Source of the DNA: Rhizobiaceae bacterium
GTDB lineage: Bacteria > Pseudomonadota > Alphaproteobacteria > Rhizobiales > Rhizobiaceae
Reading direction: 5' to 3'
Assembly: GCA_020628035.1 (NCBI GenBank)
Contig: JAHDFS010000010.1
Span: forward strand, 1 to 35,832
DNA length: 35,832 nucleotides
Shown here piece after piece: positions 8,982-19,421 of this stretch; positions within the stretch are counted from its first letter, which is position 1, and every line of letters begins with the position of its first letter. The translations under genes and the position numbers were made by a program. Under the pieces are notes generated by a model. That model saw only the letters and a list, made by a program, of their open reading frames with translations, made no database searches and was not told the origin of the DNA.

Positions 8982-9515
8982 ATGAGAGTTTTGGTCACTG
9001 CGTGCCTGATCGGCAGCGCGTTAACGCTTTCTGCTTGCCAAACGACAAAGAGCGACAAAGCAGTCGATAAAACAACAAAAACATCTTCAGTGACTAAAAG
9101 TGTTAAGAAGAAGACTAATTCAACAAGTTCAGCGTCAGGTTATACAGCTTCGCCTTATGACAAGCTCATTAAGAAACATGCGAAAGAGAATGGTGTGCCA
9201 CTAAATTTGGCGCACGCGGTCGTTCAAATCGAGAGCAATTATAATGCTAGTGCTAGAGGGGCCGCGGGCGAGGTCGGTCTTATGCAAATTAAGCCAGCAA
9301 CCGCCCGCGGAATGGGGTATTCGGGTTCCACAAAAAATCTCTATAACCCGGAGAACAATATTGCTTTTGGTATGAAATATTTAGGTGAAGCTTATCGTCG
9401 AGGCGGGGGCACCACTTGTGGTGCAATCTTGAAGTATAATGCAGGTCATTATGCAAAGCGGATGAACCCTGTTTCGGCGAAATATTGTCAGCGTGTTAAG
9501 GCTATTTTGAAGTAA
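8982..9515 (+). CDS. Lytic transglycosylase SLT-domain lipoprotein
   Basis: Lipobox LTLSAC near N-terminus; SLT motifs HAVVQIESNYNASARGAAGEVGLMQIKPATARGMGY, NPENNIAFGMKYL, AILKYNAGHYA. ATG 8982 preferred over TTG 8979. Confidence 0.9.
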   Translation: MRVLVTACLIGSALTLSACQTTKSDKAVDKTTKTSSVTKSVKKKTNSTSSASGYTASPYDKLIKKHAKENGVPLNLAHAVVQIESNYNASARGAAGEVGLMQIKPATARGMGYSGSTKNLYNPENNIAFGMKYLGEAYRRGGGTTCGAILKYNAGHYAKRMNPVSAKYCQRVKAILK

Positions 9516-9582
9516 GGTATCCTTGCGCCGAATATCGTGTTCTATTTCTGGTATTTGGTTTGGATATGTTATAGTTAGCCTC

Positions 9583-9981
9583 GTGTCAGTTGGCCGGGCA
9601 ACCGCTTGGAATTGCTTTAAGCAGTTTTGAGAGGAAAGTCCGGGCTCCATGGAATAACGGTGCCGGATAACGTCCGGCGGGGGTGACCCTAGGGAAAGTG
9701 CAGCAGAAAACAAACCGCCCATCTTTGATGGGTAAGGGTGAAAAGGTGGGGTAAGAGCCCACCGCATGATCGGTAACGAGAGTGGCAGTGTAAACCCCAC
9801 CGGGAGCAAAACCAAATAGGGATGACGTGGTGCTTTGCATCGGCAGTTTCCAGGCTAGTCATCCGGGTAGGTTGCTTGAGGCGATTTGACCGTGTAAACG
9901 GCGCCCCAGACGAATGGTTGCATGAATTTTGCCTTCGGCGAAATGATAACAGAACCCGGCTTATAGGCCGACTGACACATT
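9583..9981 (+). ncRNA. rnpB: RNase P RNA, bacterial class A
   Basis: Conserved GAGGAAAGTCCGGGCTCC near 5' end and ACAGAACCCGGCTTATAG near 3' end; ends pair as P1 (GTGTCAGTTGGCC 9583-9595 / GGCCGACTGACAC 9966-9978). Confidence 0.97.
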
Positions 9982-10022
9982 TTCTCTTGTAAAAATTATC
10001 ACACCAATAGTGCGAGTTATTG

Positions 10023-10045
10023 GCGCAGATTCACGCTGTCTGCGC
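10023..10045 (+). repeat. Hairpin GCGCAGA-N9-TCTGCGC between rnpB and mraZ
   Basis: Perfect 7-bp arms; a second inverted repeat CCAATA-N8-TATTGG (10004-10023) sits immediately upstream. Confidence 0.45.
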
Positions 10046-10137
10046 TTTGATTGAATCGGAATCCTAACACTTCGTTAATCTTAACGAGATATGAATAATT
10101 AAAATGAAATGAAACGTTAATAAAACATAAATTCCCA

Positions 10138-10166
10138 TTGACGCCCAATTTTGCCCATGTTATCCC
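10138..10166 (+). promoter_or_regulatory. Candidate dcw promoter upstream of mraZ (TTGACG-N17-TATCCC)
   Basis: TTGACG (10138-10143), 17-nt spacer, TATCCC (10161-10166); predicts a leader of about 150 nt before mraZ. Confidence 0.4.
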
Positions 10167-10322
10167 AATATGTATCAGATGGTCAAAAATTTGTGGCGCT
10201 GAAAAGAGGCCGAAGCGACGTGAAGAACGACCATGATGTCAGAATTGCGCAGACGTGCGCGCGATCATTTGCAAGGGGGCAAATGCATCGGTTTGGCTCA
10301 AAAGGGATAGTAGTAAAGCGTA

Positions 10323-10763
10323 ATGAACAGGTTCTTGTCGCAAGTGACAAAGAAGGTGGATGCGAAGGGGCGAGTATCGGTTCCGTCGGCGTTCAGGACT
10401 GTTCTCACTCGGTTAGATATTCGAGATCTGTATGTGTTCCAAGATTTTGTGTTTCCGGCGATTTCTATCGCAGGGCCCGAGGTTCTGGAGCGTTTCGAGC
10501 GGCATATAGATCAAGGCGATCCATTTTCTCCGGACGCCAACAAGATGTCGCTGCTGATCCATGGCGGCGGCGTTTTTATGAAGCTCGATGGGGAAGGGCG
10601 GCTCGCGGTCACGGATTTCATTCGAGATTTTGCCGGCATAACAAATCAAGTGACCTTTGTGGGTCGCGGGGACTATTTTCAGCTCTGGGAACCGTCCGCA
10701 TTAACGAGGATGCAAGACGAGACCAGGCGGGAGCGAATGGAGCAATCGGTTCGTTCAACCTGA
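10323..10763 (+). CDS. mraZ: Transcriptional regulator MraZ
   Basis: [25 protein letters not shown], second SpoVT/AbrB-like repeat [22 protein letters not shown]; directly upstream of rsmH. Confidence 0.95.
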   Translation: MNRFLSQVTKKVDAKGRVSVPSAFRTVLTRLDIRDLYVFQDFVFPAISIAGPEVLERFERHIDQGDPFSPDANKMSLLIHGGGVFMKLDGEGRLAVTDFIRDFAGITNQVTFVGRGDYFQLWEPSALTRMQDETRRERMEQSVRST

Positions 10764-10780
10764 GGCGAGGGAACGGAATA

Positions 10781-11812
10781 TTGGCGGGTTTTGACGATGT
10801 GGCAGCAGACGTCAGTGGCGGACCAGTTCGTCATGTTCCGGTTCTTCTCTCAGAGGTTATCGATGCACTTGATCCAGCAAAAGATAAGACGATTTTCGAC
10901 GGTACATTTGGTGCGGGCGGTTATTCGCGTGCCATTATGGAAAAAGGTGCCAATGTTGTAGCAACGGATCAAGATCCCGATGTGATTGCAAATTCAGATG
11001 CGATCAAATCAGAATTTGGCGATCGTCTCTCGCTGCATCATGCAAAATTCTCGCAAATTTTAGACATTGTTGGCGAAGGTTCGCTTGATGGCTTTGTGCT
11101 TGATATTGGCGTGTCGTCTATGCAGATCGATCAGGCCGAGCGCGGGTTTTCTTTCATGCAGGATGGTCCTCTGGATATGCGTATGTCGCAACATGGTGTA
11201 AGTGCAGCTGATGTGGTCAATACGCTGAAATCTAACGAATTGGCGCGCATATTTGGCTTTTATGGCGAAGAGAAGAAGGCTGGACGTATCGCACGGGCAA
11301 TCGAGCAGGCACGTGTCGAAGAGCCAATCACCACGACCGGTCAATTGGCAAAGATTGTTTCCAATGCTGCGCCGCGTAAGATGACAGATCGCATTCATCC
11401 TGCAACGCGCGTGTTCCAAGCCTTGCGGATTTATATCAATGACGAGCTTGGGCAGTTAGCGCTCGCCTTGCTGGCAGCGGAGAAAGCTCTCAAGCCGGGT
11501 GGTCGACTGGTGGTGGTGACATTCCATTCGCTAGAGGATCGAATTGTGAAGAAATTTTTCACAGATCGTTTTGGTCGGGTGTCGGGTTCCAGACATTTGC
11601 CGCAGGTTGAAGTGCCAGATGCTAGCTTTGAGCAATTGGGTAAGAAGCCAATGATCGCCGCAAGCAAACGCGAAGCGGAAAAAAATCCGCGCGCACGCTC
11701 GGCTAAATTACGGGCGGGTATTCGCACCGATGCACCGGCAGGGTCAGCAGAGATGAAAATCTTTGGTTTGCCAAATCTATATCCACTTAAAAAAGTTGCG
11801 GGGTTGGTCTAG
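10781..11812 (+). CDS. rsmH: 16S rRNA (cytosine(1402)-N(4))-methyltransferase
   Basis: [98 protein letters not shown] 10781 (or GTG 10799) taken as start; the upstream in-frame extension over mraZ is rejected. Confidence 0.93.
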   Translation: MAGFDDVAADVSGGPVRHVPVLLSEVIDALDPAKDKTIFDGTFGAGGYSRAIMEKGANVVATDQDPDVIANSDAIKSEFGDRLSLHHAKFSQILDIVGEGSLDGFVLDIGVSSMQIDQAERGFSFMQDGPLDMRMSQHGVSAADVVNTLKSNELARIFGFYGEEKKAGRIARAIEQARVEEPITTTGQLAKIVSNAAPRKMTDRIHPATRVFQALRIYINDELGQLALALLAAEKALKPGGRLVVVTFHSLEDRIVKKFFTDRFGRVSGSRHLPQVEVPDASFEQLGKKPMIAASKREAEKNPRARSAKLRAGIRTDAPAGSAEMKIFGLPNLYPLKKVAGLV

Positions 11813-12160
11813 ATGTTTCGAGCGTTTGAAGTTTTGCTCATTGTCGCTGTTCTCGCTGCAACGGCATATACGTTTCAGATCAAGCATGAATCTGAAGAGC
11901 GATTGGCTGAAATCCGCAAGTTAGAAGCTGAGATTAAAACCTACAAAGACACGATTGATTTGTTGGAGGCGGACTGGAGTTTGCTAAACCAGCCAGCGCG
12001 CGTGCAGAAATTGATTGAAGCATTTCAAGAGCAGTTGCAACTGACCACGACAGAAGCTGATCAAATTGTACGGTATGATGAATTGCCGCGTATTAAACCT
12101 GAGCCGGAAATTGAAACGGATGCGATTGCTGATCAAATCCTGACGGGCGCGGTGGAGTAA
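11813..12160 (+). CDS. ftsL: Cell division protein FtsL
   Basis: Small bitopic protein (TM helix then coiled coil with LLEADWSLLNQPARVQKLI) between rsmH and ftsI. Confidence 0.85.
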   Translation: MFRAFEVLLIVAVLAATAYTFQIKHESEERLAEIRKLEAEIKTYKDTIDLLEADWSLLNQPARVQKLIEAFQEQLQLTTTEADQIVRYDELPRIKPEPEIETDAIADQILTGAVE

Positions 12161-13893
12161 TGAGTATGGGTTTTTCGAAATTTTTCTTCCCCAAAAAAGC
12201 TAGCATATCGTTAGATGGGCATCGTGAAGATATTGCGATCTCATCAAGCCGTGTTTCTGATGCCAATAGAACGGGAAATCGCATCGGTATTGCGATGATT
12301 GCTTTTTCGCTTATGTGCGTTGTTGTTGGCGGGCGCTTGGTCGAATATGGCTTGAGATCTCCAGAGACAGTTTCTTCCATCCTGCCAAGTGATCGATTGC
12401 TGGCATCTCGTCCTGATTTACATGATCGAAATGGCGAGATCTTAGCAACAGATATTCGGACCGTATCGCTATATGCTGAACCCCATAAGGTGGTTGATCC
12501 AGATGAAGTGGTTGAGCAATTGGCGATTGTTCTGCCTGACCTTGATATCAAAAAGACCTATAGCAAGCTTTCTTCAAAGTCGCGCTTCCAGTGGTTGCGT
12601 CGCCAACTTACACCTGGTCAACAAAGTGAAATTTTATCACGCGGGATTCCTGGAATTGGCTTTAGACCTGAAAAGCGTCGTTTTTACCCCGGTGGTCCAA
12701 CAGCCTCTCATGTTGTTGGTCATGTAAACATCGACAATGTTGGCATTGCCGGCATGGAAAAATATGTTGATGAGCAAGGGCTTGGCGATTTAGCCAGTGT
12801 TGGTCTAACCGTCGACGAAGCCATGGAGCCGGTAAAGCTTTCCATCGATTTGCGCGTTCAGCACATTCTGCGAGATGAATTGTCTGCGGCGATGGAACGA
12901 TACCGCGCAATTGCAACAGCCGGTGTTGTTCTTGATGTGCATACAGGCGAAGTGATCGCGATGTCATCGTTGCCAGATTATAATCCAAATAATCCGGTTG
13001 ATGCTCTGCAAAAAGACCGCCTTAATCGTATGACAGCTGGCACGTTTGAGATGGGGTCCACCTTTAAAGCATTCACAACAGCCATGGCACTCGATTCAGG
13101 TCACGTATCCATGGGCGATAGCTTTGACGCGCGCAAGCCGATCCGTATCGGCGGATTTACAATCTCAGACTTTCACGGCAAAAACCGTATCCTCTCGGTG
13201 CCGGAGATCTTTATCTATTCATCGAATATTGGCACAGCAAAAATGGCAGATGTTGTGGGTGTTGAGGGACATCAGGAATTTCTAACGCGTTTGGGCCTGC
13301 TTTCTCGAATGCAAACTCAACTTCCTGAAGTTGCCACACCAAGCCAGCCTAAGAAATGGAAGAAAATTAACTCGGTGACCATCTCATTTGGTCACGGTGT
13401 GTCCACCACGCCGCTTCAAACAGCAGTTGCTGCGGCTGCATTGATGAATGGCGGCAAGCTTATTCCGCCGTCTTTTGTGCCCCGCACGCGCGAGGAGGCA
13501 AACCAGCTTGCAACAAAGGTGCTGTCGGATCGGACAAGTCAGTCCATGCGTGAACTTATGCGTATGAATGTCGAGCAAGGTTCAGGCCGTCGTGCTGAGG
13601 TTGATGGCTATTGGGTTGGCGGCAAAACAGGGACTGCCGAAAAGGTGGTGGATGGTCGCTATTCATCGCAGGTTCGTTTTAACGCATTTTTGTCAGCGTT
13701 CCCTATTGATGATCCAAAATATGTTGTTTTGGTAATCGTTGATGAGCCAAAGCCTGAAGAGGGTAAAAAATATGCCACCGCGGGCACAAACGCAGCTCCT
13801 ACAGTGCGCGAAGTTGTTCGCCGTTCCGCTGCATTATTGGGTGTAAGGCCGAAATTTGGGGATGGAGACAAAGATCGTCTTACATCCTACTGA
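12160..13893 (+). CDS. ftsI: Peptidoglycan transpeptidase FtsI/PBP3
   Basis: RPDLHDRNGEILATD, catalytic MGSTFKAFTTAMAL, YSSNIGTAK, VGGKTGTAEK. Confidence 0.95.
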   Translation: MSMGFSKFFFPKKASISLDGHREDIAISSSRVSDANRTGNRIGIAMIAFSLMCVVVGGRLVEYGLRSPETVSSILPSDRLLASRPDLHDRNGEILATDIRTVSLYAEPHKVVDPDEVVEQLAIVLPDLDIKKTYSKLSSKSRFQWLRRQLTPGQQSEILSRGIPGIGFRPEKRRFYPGGPTASHVVGHVNIDNVGIAGMEKYVDEQGLGDLASVGLTVDEAMEPVKLSIDLRVQHILRDELSAAMERYRAIATAGVVLDVHTGEVIAMSSLPDYNPNNPVDALQKDRLNRMTAGTFEMGSTFKAFTTAMALDSGHVSMGDSFDARKPIRIGGFTISDFHGKNRILSVPEIFIYSSNIGTAKMADVVGVEGHQEFLTRLGLLSRMQTQLPEVATPSQPKKWKKINSVTISFGHGVSTTPLQTAVAAAALMNGGKLIPPSFVPRTREEANQLATKVLSDRTSQSMRELMRMNVEQGSGRRAEVDGYWVGGKTGTAEKVVDGRYSSQVRFNAFLSAFPIDDPKYVVLVIVDEPKPEEGKKYATAGTNAAPTVREVVRRSAALLGVRPKFGDGDKDRLTSY

Positions 13894-13960
13894 TTGATCA
13901 TATTTCGACCGCAAGGTTGTGTTATAGAGATTCGCGGATTACGGCGAATACGGGGATGAA

Positions 13961-15424
13961 ATGAAACTTGGCGATATTGCTGCGATTGCGGATGTGCGCA
14001 ATTTTAAAGCGGCGGAAAATTGGTTAGATATTGTCGTAGACGGACTTTCGGCAGATAGCCGTAAAATTCAGTCTGGTTTTGTGTTTTTTGCACTCTCTGG
14101 AGATAAGACAAATGGCAGTCGTTTTGTAGCTGATGCTACAAAAAATGGTGCCATTGCTGTTGTTTCATCTGAAGCAATCTCTGAATTAGATGATCAAATT
14201 CCAAACATTGTTGTCGACAATCCACGCATGGTTTTGGCCAAAGCAGCGGCAGCATTTTATAAAATTCAGCCGCAAACCATTGTTGCTGTGACAGGAACAG
14301 CCGGTAAAACATCGGTCGCATCATTTGTTCGCCAAATTTGGGAAAAGATTGGTGAGCAATCTGCGATGATTGGCACAACGGGTATTGTAGCTCCTGGGCG
14401 CAAAGAATATGGCGCTTTGACCACCCCTGATCCTGTAACCCTGCATGCGCTCATGTCTGAGCTCGCCAATAATGGTGTGACCCATTGTTCAATGGAAGCC
14501 TCTAGCCATGGTCTTGACCAGTTTCGATTGGATGGCATTGAATTATCTGCAGCCGGTTTTACCAATTTGGGCCGCGATCACATGGATTATCACCCAACAG
14601 TCGACCATTATTTCAATGCAAAAATGGCGCTGTTTGATCGTGTGCTACCAAAAGGCTCCCCGGCTGTGATATTCGCCGATGATGAATGGTCAGCCAAAGC
14701 TATCAAGCATGCGCAAGAGGCGGGGCAAACGGTTCTAAGCGTTGGGCATAATGGTGCGTTCTTAACATTAAAGCGTGTGGAGCAACATCGTCACCAACAG
14801 CGCGCTGAAATTCACCATGATGGCCAAATATATGAAGTAGATTTGCCGCTTGCTGGCGACTTTCAAATGTCAAATGCTTTGGTCGCGGCGGGTCTTTGCA
14901 TTGCAACAGGAGCTGATGCGAAATCTGTGTTGAACGCACTTGAGACCATTGAAGGTGCGCCCGGTCGTTTGGATCTCGTCGGTAAATCGAAAAAAGGTGC
15001 ACCGGTTTATGTCGATTACGCTCATAAGCCAGATGCTCTTGAACATGTCTTAAGGGCGGTAAGACCGTTTACTACCGGGCGCATTATCCTTGCCTTTGGT
15101 TGTGGCGGAGATCGGGATAAGGGTAAGCGCGCTTTGATGGGTGAAATTGCGTCTCGCCTTGCAGATGTGGTGATCATTACGGATGATAACCCGCGCACGG
15201 AAGAGCCGGATGCGATCCGTCAGGAAATTTTGTCGGCTGCGCCCGATGCGCTCAACATTGGTGACCGGCATGACGCGATTGAGAAATCTATCAAGATGCT
15301 GGAAGAGGGCGATAGCCTAATCATTGCTGGCAAAGGCCATGAACATGGTCAGATTGTTGGTGATAAGGTGCTGCCGTTTTCAGATCATGACGTTGCGCGT
15401 TCAGTTTTAGAAGCGGAGGCATAG
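13961..15424 (+). CDS. murE: UDP-MurNAc-tripeptide synthetase
   Basis: VAVTGTAGKTSVASFVRQIW, MEASSHGLDQFRLDG, VYVDYAHKPDALEHVL, ITDDNPRTEEP, AGKGHEHGQ. Confidence 0.96.
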   Translation: MKLGDIAAIADVRNFKAAENWLDIVVDGLSADSRKIQSGFVFFALSGDKTNGSRFVADATKNGAIAVVSSEAISELDDQIPNIVVDNPRMVLAKAAAAFYKIQPQTIVAVTGTAGKTSVASFVRQIWEKIGEQSAMIGTTGIVAPGRKEYGALTTPDPVTLHALMSELANNGVTHCSMEASSHGLDQFRLDGIELSAAGFTNLGRDHMDYHPTVDHYFNAKMALFDRVLPKGSPAVIFADDEWSAKAIKHAQEAGQTVLSVGHNGAFLTLKRVEQHRHQQRAEIHHDGQIYEVDLPLAGDFQMSNALVAAGLCIATGADAKSVLNALETIEGAPGRLDLVGKSKKGAPVYVDYAHKPDALEHVLRAVRPFTTGRIILAFGCGGDRDKGKRALMGEIASRLADVVIITDDNPRTEEPDAIRQEILSAAPDALNIGDRHDAIEKSIKMLEEGDSLIIAGKGHEHGQIVGDKVLPFSDHDVARSVLEAEA

Positions 15425-16873
15425 ATGGAACAACTTTGGTCATCTGACGAGCTTCTAACCGCCATGAATGGGCGACCGGTCGGTGAATTACCTTCTGGTG
15501 TCACGGGCGTTTCTATTGATAGTCGCGATGTGCCAGAAGGTGCTGCGTTTTTTGCCATTAAAGGCGATCGTTTTGACGGGCATGATTTTGCCAGCGCTGC
15601 GCTTGCGAATGGTGCTGGGGTTCTCGTCATCGCGGAAGAGAAAATTCCTGCTATGGGGAATTTAATTGCGCCGATGATTGTTGTTGGTGATGTTTTGACC
15701 GCGCTTGAAGATTTAGGCCGCGCAGCACGACGTCGGGTCAAAGGTAAAGTGGCAGCGGTTACCGGATCTGTCGGCAAGACAACGACCAAGGAAATGCTGC
15801 GGACCGCGCTCACGCCGTCAGGTAAAGTGCATGCGTCTGTGGCATCATTTAACAATCATTGGGGTGTGCCGCTTACACTTGCGCGCATGCCACGTGACAC
15901 TGATTTTGGTGTTTTTGAGATCGGCATGAACCATCCCGGCGAAATACGGACACTCGTTGATATGGTCCGTCCTGATGTTGCGATGATTACTTGCGTTGAA
16001 GCTGCACATATGGGGAATTTCAAAAATTTAAATGAAATTGCGGATGCAAAAGCTGAAATTATGGAAGGTGTCGTTAAAGACGGATCGATGATCCTCAATC
16101 TTGATAATGATCTATATGGCTATCTTCGCAAAAAGGCGAATGCTCTTGGTTTAAAAGACCGCACTTATTCTTACGGGCGCGATAAAAAAGCCGATTTTGA
16201 ACTGTTGTCACTGCGCGCGCATTCTGATTGCTCCTGCTTTACGGTCAAAATCAAAGGCGAAGAAATTGCCGTAAAACTTGGTGCGCCTGGTGAGCATATT
16301 ATTCAAAATGCGATTGGTGTTTTGGGCATGTGCTCGCTGCTTGAGGCAGATATGGCGCTCGCAGCGCTTGCACTTGCAGATTTCTCCGCTGAAAAGGGAC
16401 GCGGAGCCCGTTCTATTCGCCAAATTGGTGCAGGTGAATTTACGCTCATTGATGAGAGCTATAACGCAAATCCTGCTTCAATGCGTGCGGGTATTGCGTT
16501 GTTGGCGGCCGCAGAGCCCGGTCGCGGAGGTCGTCGCATTGCTGTGCTTGGCGATATGCTTGAAATGGGTGAATTTTCAGAAACGCTCCATGTCGCGCTG
16601 GCGGAACCCTTGCAAGAGGCGGGCGTTGATATTGTCGCGCTTTCCGGCAAAGACATGAATTATCTTGCCGAAGCAATACGCGGTGAAATGCAAGTTTATT
16701 ATCGGTCAGATCTGGATGCTTTGATTGAATGGTTGATGAGTAAAATTCGCAGTGGTGATGTTGTTATGGTCAAATCATCGCTCGGAATTGGTTTTGGTAA
16801 AATCGTCAAAAAATTACAGGAAAAATTTCCCGAATGTGAGCCGGATGATGACCAGCTCGCAACCGGTGACTAG
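15425..16873 (+). CDS. murF: UDP-MurNAc-tripeptide--D-Ala-D-Ala ligase
   Basis: [70 protein letters not shown]. Confidence 0.96.
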   Translation: MEQLWSSDELLTAMNGRPVGELPSGVTGVSIDSRDVPEGAAFFAIKGDRFDGHDFASAALANGAGVLVIAEEKIPAMGNLIAPMIVVGDVLTALEDLGRAARRRVKGKVAAVTGSVGKTTTKEMLRTALTPSGKVHASVASFNNHWGVPLTLARMPRDTDFGVFEIGMNHPGEIRTLVDMVRPDVAMITCVEAAHMGNFKNLNEIADAKAEIMEGVVKDGSMILNLDNDLYGYLRKKANALGLKDRTYSYGRDKKADFELLSLRAHSDCSCFTVKIKGEEIAVKLGAPGEHIIQNAIGVLGMCSLLEADMALAALALADFSAEKGRGARSIRQIGAGEFTLIDESYNANPASMRAGIALLAAAEPGRGGRRIAVLGDMLEMGEFSETLHVALAEPLQEAGVDIVALSGKDMNYLAEAIRGEMQVYYRSDLDALIEWLMSKIRSGDVVMVKSSLGIGFGKIVKKLQEKFPECEPDDDQLATGD

Positions 16874-16881
16874 GGGGTCGA

Positions 16882-17985
16882 ATGTTTATTTGGTTGGTTG
16901 AGCTTGCCGAGAGTGTTCCGGTTTTCAATCTGTTTAGGTATATCACTTTTAGAACCGGTGGTGCGCTTTTCACCAGTGCGTTGATCGTGTTTTTGTTTGG
17001 ACCCCAAATCATTAAATCATTGCGCATTAGACAAGGTCGCGGTCAACCGATCCGTGCCGATGGTCCACAAACGCATTTCATGAAAGCAGGTACGCCGACA
17101 ATGGGTGGCCTTATGATCTTGGCGGGTATTGTCGCCAGTTCACTCATGTGGGCAGATCTAGGTAATACCTATGTTATTACGACGTTATTGGTCACGCTCG
17201 GTTTTGGCGCGATCGGCTTTTACGATGATTATCTGAAAGTTACCAAACAGTCAGACAAAGGTTTTTCCGGCAAAGTACGACTTCTATTGGAGTTTTTGAT
17301 CGCTGGCATTGCGGTTTATTTTATCCTCAGCCAGTCAATGTCAGCAACGCAAGACCAAAGCGAAACATTTGCGACATCCTTGTCCTTCCCGTTCTTCAAG
17401 GACTTCCTGCTGGATCTGGGCCTGTTCTTCATACCGTTTGGCGCATTTGTAATCGTATCCGCTGGTAATGCGGTGAATTTAACTGATGGTTTGGATGGTT
17501 TGGCGATTGTGCCAGTGATGATTGCGGCAGCATCTTTTGGTGCGATTGCCTATTTGGCGGGTAATGCGCTTTTTGCCAATTATCTTCAAATTCATTTTGT
17601 CCCCGGTACGGGTGAACTTGCGGTGATCCTTGGCGCTGTGATTGGCGCGGGTTTGGGTTTCTTATGGTTCAATGCACCACCGGCTGCGATCTTTATGGGC
17701 GATACAGGTTCGCTCGCGCTTGGTGGCTTAATCGGTACCGTTGCAGTGGCTACAAAACACGAGATTGTTATGGCCATTATTGGTGGCTTGTTTGTGCTTG
17801 AGACCCTATCGGTGATCATTCAGGTGATCTCGTTTAAACTCACCGGCAAACGAGTGTTTCGCATGGCGCCAATCCACCATCATTTTGAGAAAAAAGGATG
17901 GACTGAAAGTCAGGTTGTTGTGCGTTTCTGGATCATTGCAGTGATGTTGGCCATGGTTGGTCTTGCGACGCTAAAATTGAGATAG
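16882..17985 (+). CDS. mraY: Phospho-MurNAc-pentapeptide transferase
   Basis: [69 protein letters not shown]. Confidence 0.97.
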   Translation: MFIWLVELAESVPVFNLFRYITFRTGGALFTSALIVFLFGPQIIKSLRIRQGRGQPIRADGPQTHFMKAGTPTMGGLMILAGIVASSLMWADLGNTYVITTLLVTLGFGAIGFYDDYLKVTKQSDKGFSGKVRLLLEFLIAGIAVYFILSQSMSATQDQSETFATSLSFPFFKDFLLDLGLFFIPFGAFVIVSAGNAVNLTDGLDGLAIVPVMIAAASFGAIAYLAGNALFANYLQIHFVPGTGELAVILGAVIGAGLGFLWFNAPPAAIFMGDTGSLALGGLIGTVAVATKHEIVMAIIGGLFVLETLSVIIQVISFKLTGKRVFRMAPIHHHFEKKGWTESQVVVRFWIIAVMLAMVGLATLKLR

Positions 17986-17990
17986 AGCAC

Positions 17991-19421
17991 ATGATAGCTG
18001 CTCTTAGTTTCAAGGATAAAAATGTTGCATTATTCGGGCTTGGTGGCTCGGGCCTTGTTACGGCCAAATCACTGATGGCTGGTGGTGCAAATGTTATCGC
18101 TTGGGATGATAATCCAGAGCAGGTTTCAAAATCGGGTGAGATGGGCATTCCCACATCTGATTTACGGCATATCAATTGGTCAGAGATTGATAGTTTCGTG
18201 CTGGCGCCGGGTGTGCCGCTCACTCATCCAAAGCCCCATTGGACGGTTGAACTTGCGCATAAAGCAGGTGTTGAGATTATTGGCGATGTTGAAATCTTCT
18301 CCCGCGAACGGGCGAGCTTGGCCCCAAATAGCGCCTTTATTGCGATCACGGGCACCAATGGTAAATCGACAACAACTGCTTTAATTTCTCATATTATCGG
18401 CGCGAATGATCTCAATATTCAAATGGGCGGGAATATAGGCACAGCTGTGTTATCGCTTGATGCGCCGCAGGATGACTGCGTTTATGTGGTGGAGTGTTCA
18501 TCTTATCAGATTGATCTTGCGCCCTCGTTGCATCCAAGCGCGGGGATCTTATTGAACCTCACACCTGATCATCTTGATCGTCATGGTACCATGGAACATT
18601 ATGCGTCGGTGAAAGAACGTCTTGTTCAAAAAAGCGATCATGCGATTATTGGGGTGGATGACACGTATTGCCGTGATATTCAAGCACGACTTAAGCAAAA
18701 CCAAGTTGCCAACACATCGATTTCTGCGAAAGAGATATTAAGTGATGGCTTGTTCTTGGATGAACATTTGATCGTAAATTCAACAGATGGCCAAAATTCA
18801 ATTGTCGCTGATCTGTCAGGCATTGAAACCCTTCGCGGGCAACATAATGCGCAAAATGCAGCAGCTGCCATTGCAGCTTGTCACACAATTGGACTTTCAT
18901 TTGATGAAATCGCCAATGCCTTGTCGTCATTTCCTGGTTTGAAACATCGCATGCAGCCCGTTGCGCGGTTGGGCGAATTGTTGTTCATCAATGATTCCAA
19001 AGCCACAAATGCGGAAGCAACAGCGCCAGCGCTGAAATCCTATGAAGATATTTTCTGGATCCTGGGTGGCCTGCCAAAAGACGGAGGGATCACGTCATTA
19101 TCGCCTCATTTTGGGCGTGTGCAAAAAGCATTTTTGATTGGGGAAGCCGCACCAAAATTTGCGGCAGAATTGGGTGATGCAGTTGAATTTGAAATCGCCA
19201 ATACGCTCGAAAACGCAGTTGCGCATGGTTATGATGCTGCAAAAGAATTCCACGCACAATCTGGGCGTAAGGCTACGATTTTATTCTCGCCTGCATGTGC
19301 AAGTTTTGATCAGTTCCGAAATTTTGAAATTCGCGGCGAGTGTTTTGTTGATCAGGTCGCAAAAATTGACGGTATAGATATGCTCATACCGTATGAATCG
19401 AAAGGTGAAGCAAATGGTTAG
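17991..19421 (+). CDS. murD: UDP-MurNAc-L-alanine--D-glutamate ligase
   Basis: [70 protein letters not shown]. Confidence 0.96.
   Translation: MIAALSFKDKNVALFGLGGSGLVTAKSLMAGGANVIAWDDNPEQVSKSGEMGIPTSDLRHINWSEIDSFVLAPGVPLTHPKPHWTVELAHKAGVEIIGDVEIFSRERASLAPNSAFIAITGTNGKSTTTALISHIIGANDLNIQMGGNIGTAVLSLDAPQDDCVYVVECSSYQIDLAPSLHPSAGILLNLTPDHLDRHGTMEHYASVKERLVQKSDHAIIGVDDTYCRDIQARLKQNQVANTSISAKEILSDGLFLDEHLIVNSTDGQNSIVADLSGIETLRGQHNAQNAAAAIAACHTIGLSFDEIANALSSFPGLKHRMQPVARLGELLFINDSKATNAEATAPALKSYEDIFWILGGLPKDGGITSLSPHFGRVQKAFLIGEAAPKFAAELGDAVEFEIANTLENAVAHGYDAAKEFHAQSGRKATILFSPACASFDQFRNFEIRGECFVDQVAKIDGIDMLIPYESKGEANG

Noticed and set aside
9381-9840. Minus-strand ORFs of 144 and 84 aa
   Set aside because: They lie antisense to the end of the SLT gene and the RNase P RNA; no domain-like sequence, explained by rnpB
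12093-12551. 152-aa minus-strand ORF
   Set aside because: Antisense to ftsL/ftsI coding sequence; no family motifs
15385-15855. 156-aa minus-strand ORF
   Set aside because: Antisense shadow of murF; low-complexity composition and no recognisable motifs
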